This document shows positions 3,708-5,949 of a stretch of 5,949 nt of DNA, one piece after another. Every line of letters starts with the position of its first letter. Positions within the stretch are counted from its first letter, which is position 1. The notes beneath the pieces were generated by a model that saw only the letters and a program-made list of their open reading frames with translations, made no database searches and was not told the origin of the DNA. This DNA comes from JBPCOB01 sp051000715. GTDB taxonomy: Bacteria; Actinomycetota; Actinomycetes; JALYNC01. The DNA lies in the NCBI GenBank assembly GCA_051000715.1, contig JBPCOB010000034.1, positions 1 through 5,949 on the forward strand, given 5' to 3'. Both the position numbers and the translations under genes were made by a program.

Positions 3708-5949
3708 GAGGGGTCAGCTGGCTCGCCGGACTGTGCCGGCGCCGCCCGATCGAACTGCTCGGAGCGGCGGTGAGCATCGCGGTCGCAGTCGCCTTCATCG
3801 CCGCGCTCGGCGCGTTCATCACCGACAGCCGGGCCGGCCTGACGACCCGGGCGGCCGCTCGGGTCCCGGTCGACTGGCAGGTGCAGGTCACCCCCCAGGG
3901 ACGGCCCGTGGATGTCGCGGCAGCGCTCACCAAAACGCCGGATGTCCGCAGCGTGCTGCCCGTCGAGCTCGCGCAGGTGCCCGCGTTGCAGTCCGCCTCA
4001 GCCTCCGGCACGCGCACCACCGGACAGGCCTACATCGTCGCGCTGCCGCCGGCTTATGCGCAGGCCGTGCCGGCCGAGATCCGCTACCTCCTCGGCGCCC
4101 ACACCGGCGTGCTGTTGCAGCAGCAGACCGCGGCAAACCTCGCCGCCGGGCCGGGTAGCCCGGTCACCATTACTCTCCCCACCGGCGGCAGCAGGACCGT
4201 ACGCGTGGACGGGGTCGCGGACCTCCCCCAGGCTGACAGCTTCTTCCAGGTGGTCGGCGCCCCACCCGGCGCTGGCGCCACCGCTCCGCCGGACAACGTC
4301 GTCCTGGTGCCGCCGGCCCAGTTCGCCACGCTGACGGGTGGCGCGACGGTCATCCACCAGTTCCATGTTCTCTTCAACCACGCCACCCTGCCGCACGACC
4401 CGGCCGCCGCGGCCGCCCTGGTCACCCAACGCGCGAACCACTTCCAGGCGCAGGTGGCGGGTGGCGCCCTCGTCGGCAACAACCTCGGCTCCGCGCTGTC
4501 TGCCGCGCGCGAGGACGCGCTCTACGCTCAGCTGCTCATCCTCCTTCTCGGCGTGCCCGGGCTGGCACTTGCGGCCGTCGTCGCGTCCCTCGTGGTGGCC
4601 TTGCGCGGTGAACGCCGTCGCCGCGAGGTGGCCCTGCTCCGGCTGCGCGGCGCGGGTCCGGGTCAGCTGCTGCGCATCGTGGCGGGTGAGACGGTGCTCA
4701 CCGGTGGTCTCGGTGTTCTGCTGGGCGTCCCGCTCGCGGTGCTCGCTACCCGGCTCGCGCTCCCCGCCGGCGCGGGCCTCTCCACCGGGTGGACCGTGGC
4801 CGCCGCCATGGCCGGCCTGATGCTGGCCGCCGCGACGCAGCTCGGCCCCGCGATCCGCGCCACCCTCCGCCCGCGGGCCGACGGCATCAGCACGGCGGCC
4901 GCCCGAGTCGAGCCCACCGGGCTGCCATGGCCGCTGCGGCTGGGCCTCGATGTCATCATGCTAGGTGGTGCCGCCCTGGTCTTCTACCTCACCGCCCGCG
5001 GCGGCTACTCGGTCGTCGTGGTTCCGGAGGGCGTGCCGGTGGCGGCGGTGAACTACGCCGCCCTGCTCGGGCCGGCACTGGCCTGGCCCGGCCTGGCCCT
5101 CCTGGTGTGGCGGATCAGCGCGATGGTGCTCGCCCGCCGTACCGGTCGGCTGGCCTGGTCAAAGCCCGGCAGAGCCCCCGAGCTCGAGGCCGCTGGTGTA
5201 CGGCGGCGGCGGCGGGCGATCTCCCGCGGCGCCGCGGGGCTCGCCGTCGCGCTGGGGCTGGCAGCCTCCACCGCGATCTTCACCGCCACCTACGACAAGC
5301 AGGCCCAGTTGGACGTTGCGCTCACGGTCGGCGCCGACGTCGCCGTCACCGAGCCCCCGGGCGCAACCGTCGGGCCCGAGGGAGCTCATGCCATTTCCAC
5401 GGTGACCGGCGTGCAGGCGGTGGAGCCACTTCAGCATCGCCTCGCGTACGTCGGCGCCGACCTCCAGGACCTCTACGGCATCAGGCCAGGCAGCATCGGC
5501 CGGGTCGCGCCGTTGCTGGACTCCTTCGTGCCGGGTTCGAACATCCACGCCGCCCTGCACGCCCTCGCCACGACGCCGGACGGCGCGCTGCTGTCCGCGG
5601 AGACCATCCACGACTACCAGCTGCATCCGGGGGATCCCGTGCGGCTACGGTTACAAGTGGGTCCGAGCCACACCTATCAGCAGGTCGGCTTCCACGTCAT
5701 CGGTGCGGTAAAGGAGTTCCCCACCGCCCCCAAGGACAGCTTCATCATCGCCAACGCGAGCTACGTCGCCAAAGCCACCGGCTCCGAGGCGGTCGGCGCT
5801 TTCCTGGTCAAGTCCTCGACTCCGACCGCCACTGCAGCGGCCCTGCGCCAGAACCTGCCGCCGGGTGCGCAGGTGCACGACATCGTGGCCGACCGCACCA
5901 CCGTCACCTCCGCCTCCGGCCTGGCGAGCGCAGACCTATCAGGGCTGTC
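3704..5949 (+). CDS. Large MacB/FtsX-superfamily ABC permease with two extracytoplasmic domains (3' truncated by window)
   Basis: The frame starts at an ATG overlapping ATPase 2's TGA (ATGA), with GGGGA at 3692-3696 as a fair Shine-Dalgarno. It runs 748 codons to the window end without a stop. Topology by eye: Arg-rich start; TM1 17-39; ectodomain 1 about 40-275; TM2 277-300; basic loop RGERRRREVALLRLRGAG, typical of FtsX permeases and their ATPase coupling region; TM3 327-348; TM4 364-384; TM5 413-431; TM6 452-477; basic loop with five Arg (500-504); TM7 510-527; ectodomain 2 from about 528. TM8-10 and the second FtsX domain are presumably beyond the window. This matches the 10-TM two-lobed class (YbbP-like layout), in which one chain acts as a fused permease dimer. 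The lobes align visibly: VxVT at 60-63 and 546-549, and GxLL...T...PGxPV at 135-154 and 627-646. Codon 650 is TTA (5651-5653). Substrate unknown. Confidence 0.92.
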   Translation, partial: MRGVSWLAGLCRRRPIELLGAAVSIAVAVAFIAALGAFITDSRAGLTTRAAARVPVDWQVQVTPQGRPVDVAAALTKTPDVRSVLPVELAQVPALQSASASGTRTTGQAYIVALPPAYAQAVPAEIRYLLGAHTGVLLQQQTAANLAAGPGSPVTITLPTGGSRTVRVDGVADLPQADSFFQVVGAPPGAGATAPPDNVVLVPPAQFATLTGGATVIHQFHVLFNHATLPHDPAAAAALVTQRANHFQAQVAGGALVGNNLGSALSAAREDALYAQLLILLLGVPGLALAAVVASLVVALRGERRRREVALLRLRGAGPGQLLRIVAGETVLTGGLGVLLGVPLAVLATRLALPAGAGLSTGWTVAAAMAGLMLAAATQLGPAIRATLRPRADGISTAAARVEPTGLPWPLRLGLDVIMLGGAALVFYLTARGGYSVVVVPEGVPVAAVNYAALLGPALAWPGLALLVWRISAMVLARRTGRLAWSKPGRAPELEAAGVRRRRRAISRGAAGLAVALGLAASTAIFTATYDKQAQLDVALTVGADVAVTEPPGATVGPEGAHAISTVTGVQAVEPLQHRLAYVGADLQDLYGIRPGSIGRVAPLLDSFVPGSNIHAALHALATTPDGALLSAETIHDYQLHPGDPVRLRLQVGPSHTYQQVGFHVIGAVKEFPTAPKDSFIIANASYVAKATGSEAVGAFLVKSSTPTATAAALRQNLPPGAQVHDIVADRTTVTSASGLASADLSGL

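Noticed and set aside
5201..5215. Five tandem CGG codons as a possible slippage or phase-variation site
   Set aside because: They encode an Arg run just before TM7, which fits positive-inside topology; short GC-rich trinucleotide runs are common in such genomes and the frame is intact.
3704..5949. Short open frames in other phases, for example at 3733-4158 and 4338-4820
   Set aside because: The continuous 748-codon frame from 3704 encodes recognisable transmembrane helices, an FtsX loop and duplicated ectodomains; the others are shadows.
1..5949. Mobile elements, attachment sites, CRISPR arrays, tRNA or rRNA
   Set aside because: No transposase or integrase frames, terminal repeats, regularly spaced repeats or tRNA-like cloverleaf sequence were seen; the window is nearly all coding.

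Overview
The window looks like chromosomal DNA from a high-GC actinomycete (Actinomycetota). It is very GC-rich with G/C-biased third codon positions, two of the visible gene starts are GTG, neighbouring genes overlap by GTGA/ATGA, and one gene appears to start without a leader behind a TAnnnT -10 box. I cannot name the genus. TTA leucine codons in three genes weakly argue against, or would be notable in, Streptomyces.

All genes are on the + strand. Positions 1-90 hold the last 29 codons of an OmpR/PhoB-type response regulator. It overlaps by 4 bp a full HAMP/HisKA/HATPase sensor histidine kinase (87-1508). A 59-bp gap follows, the only gap in the window. It carries a clustered 7-bp motif, GGT(A/T)AGC, and a TAGCGT -10-like box placed so that a transcript would start at or beside the A of the next ATG. 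Downstream is a tightly overlapped four-gene cluster: a secreted lipoprotein with a probable PsbP/Mog1-like domain (1568-2314), a divergent ABC ATPase (2311-3027), a second, canonical ABC ATPase (3024-3707), and a large MacB/FtsX-superfamily permease (3704 to beyond the window end).

Inferred working model: the kinase senses an extracytoplasmic signal and phosphorylates the regulator, which may activate the lipoprotein-ABC promoter through the repeated motif. The two non-identical ATPases would form a heterodimer under one two-lobed permease, whose two extracytoplasmic domains are visible internal duplicates. Such type VII (MacB-like) ABC systems use ATP to do mechanical work on substrates or partners outside the membrane, in efflux, lipoprotein handling or envelope-stress sensing; the lipoprotein is a candidate extracytoplasmic partner. 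The substrate cannot be read from the sequence.

The least ordinary points are the altered signature and D-loop of the first ATPase, the pairing of two different ATPases with one pseudodimeric permease, the putative leaderless and activator-dependent promoter, and the TTA codons in the kinase, second ATPase and permease. The module type (two-component system plus MacB-like ABC transporter) is known; I see no clear sign of a wholly new class of system.
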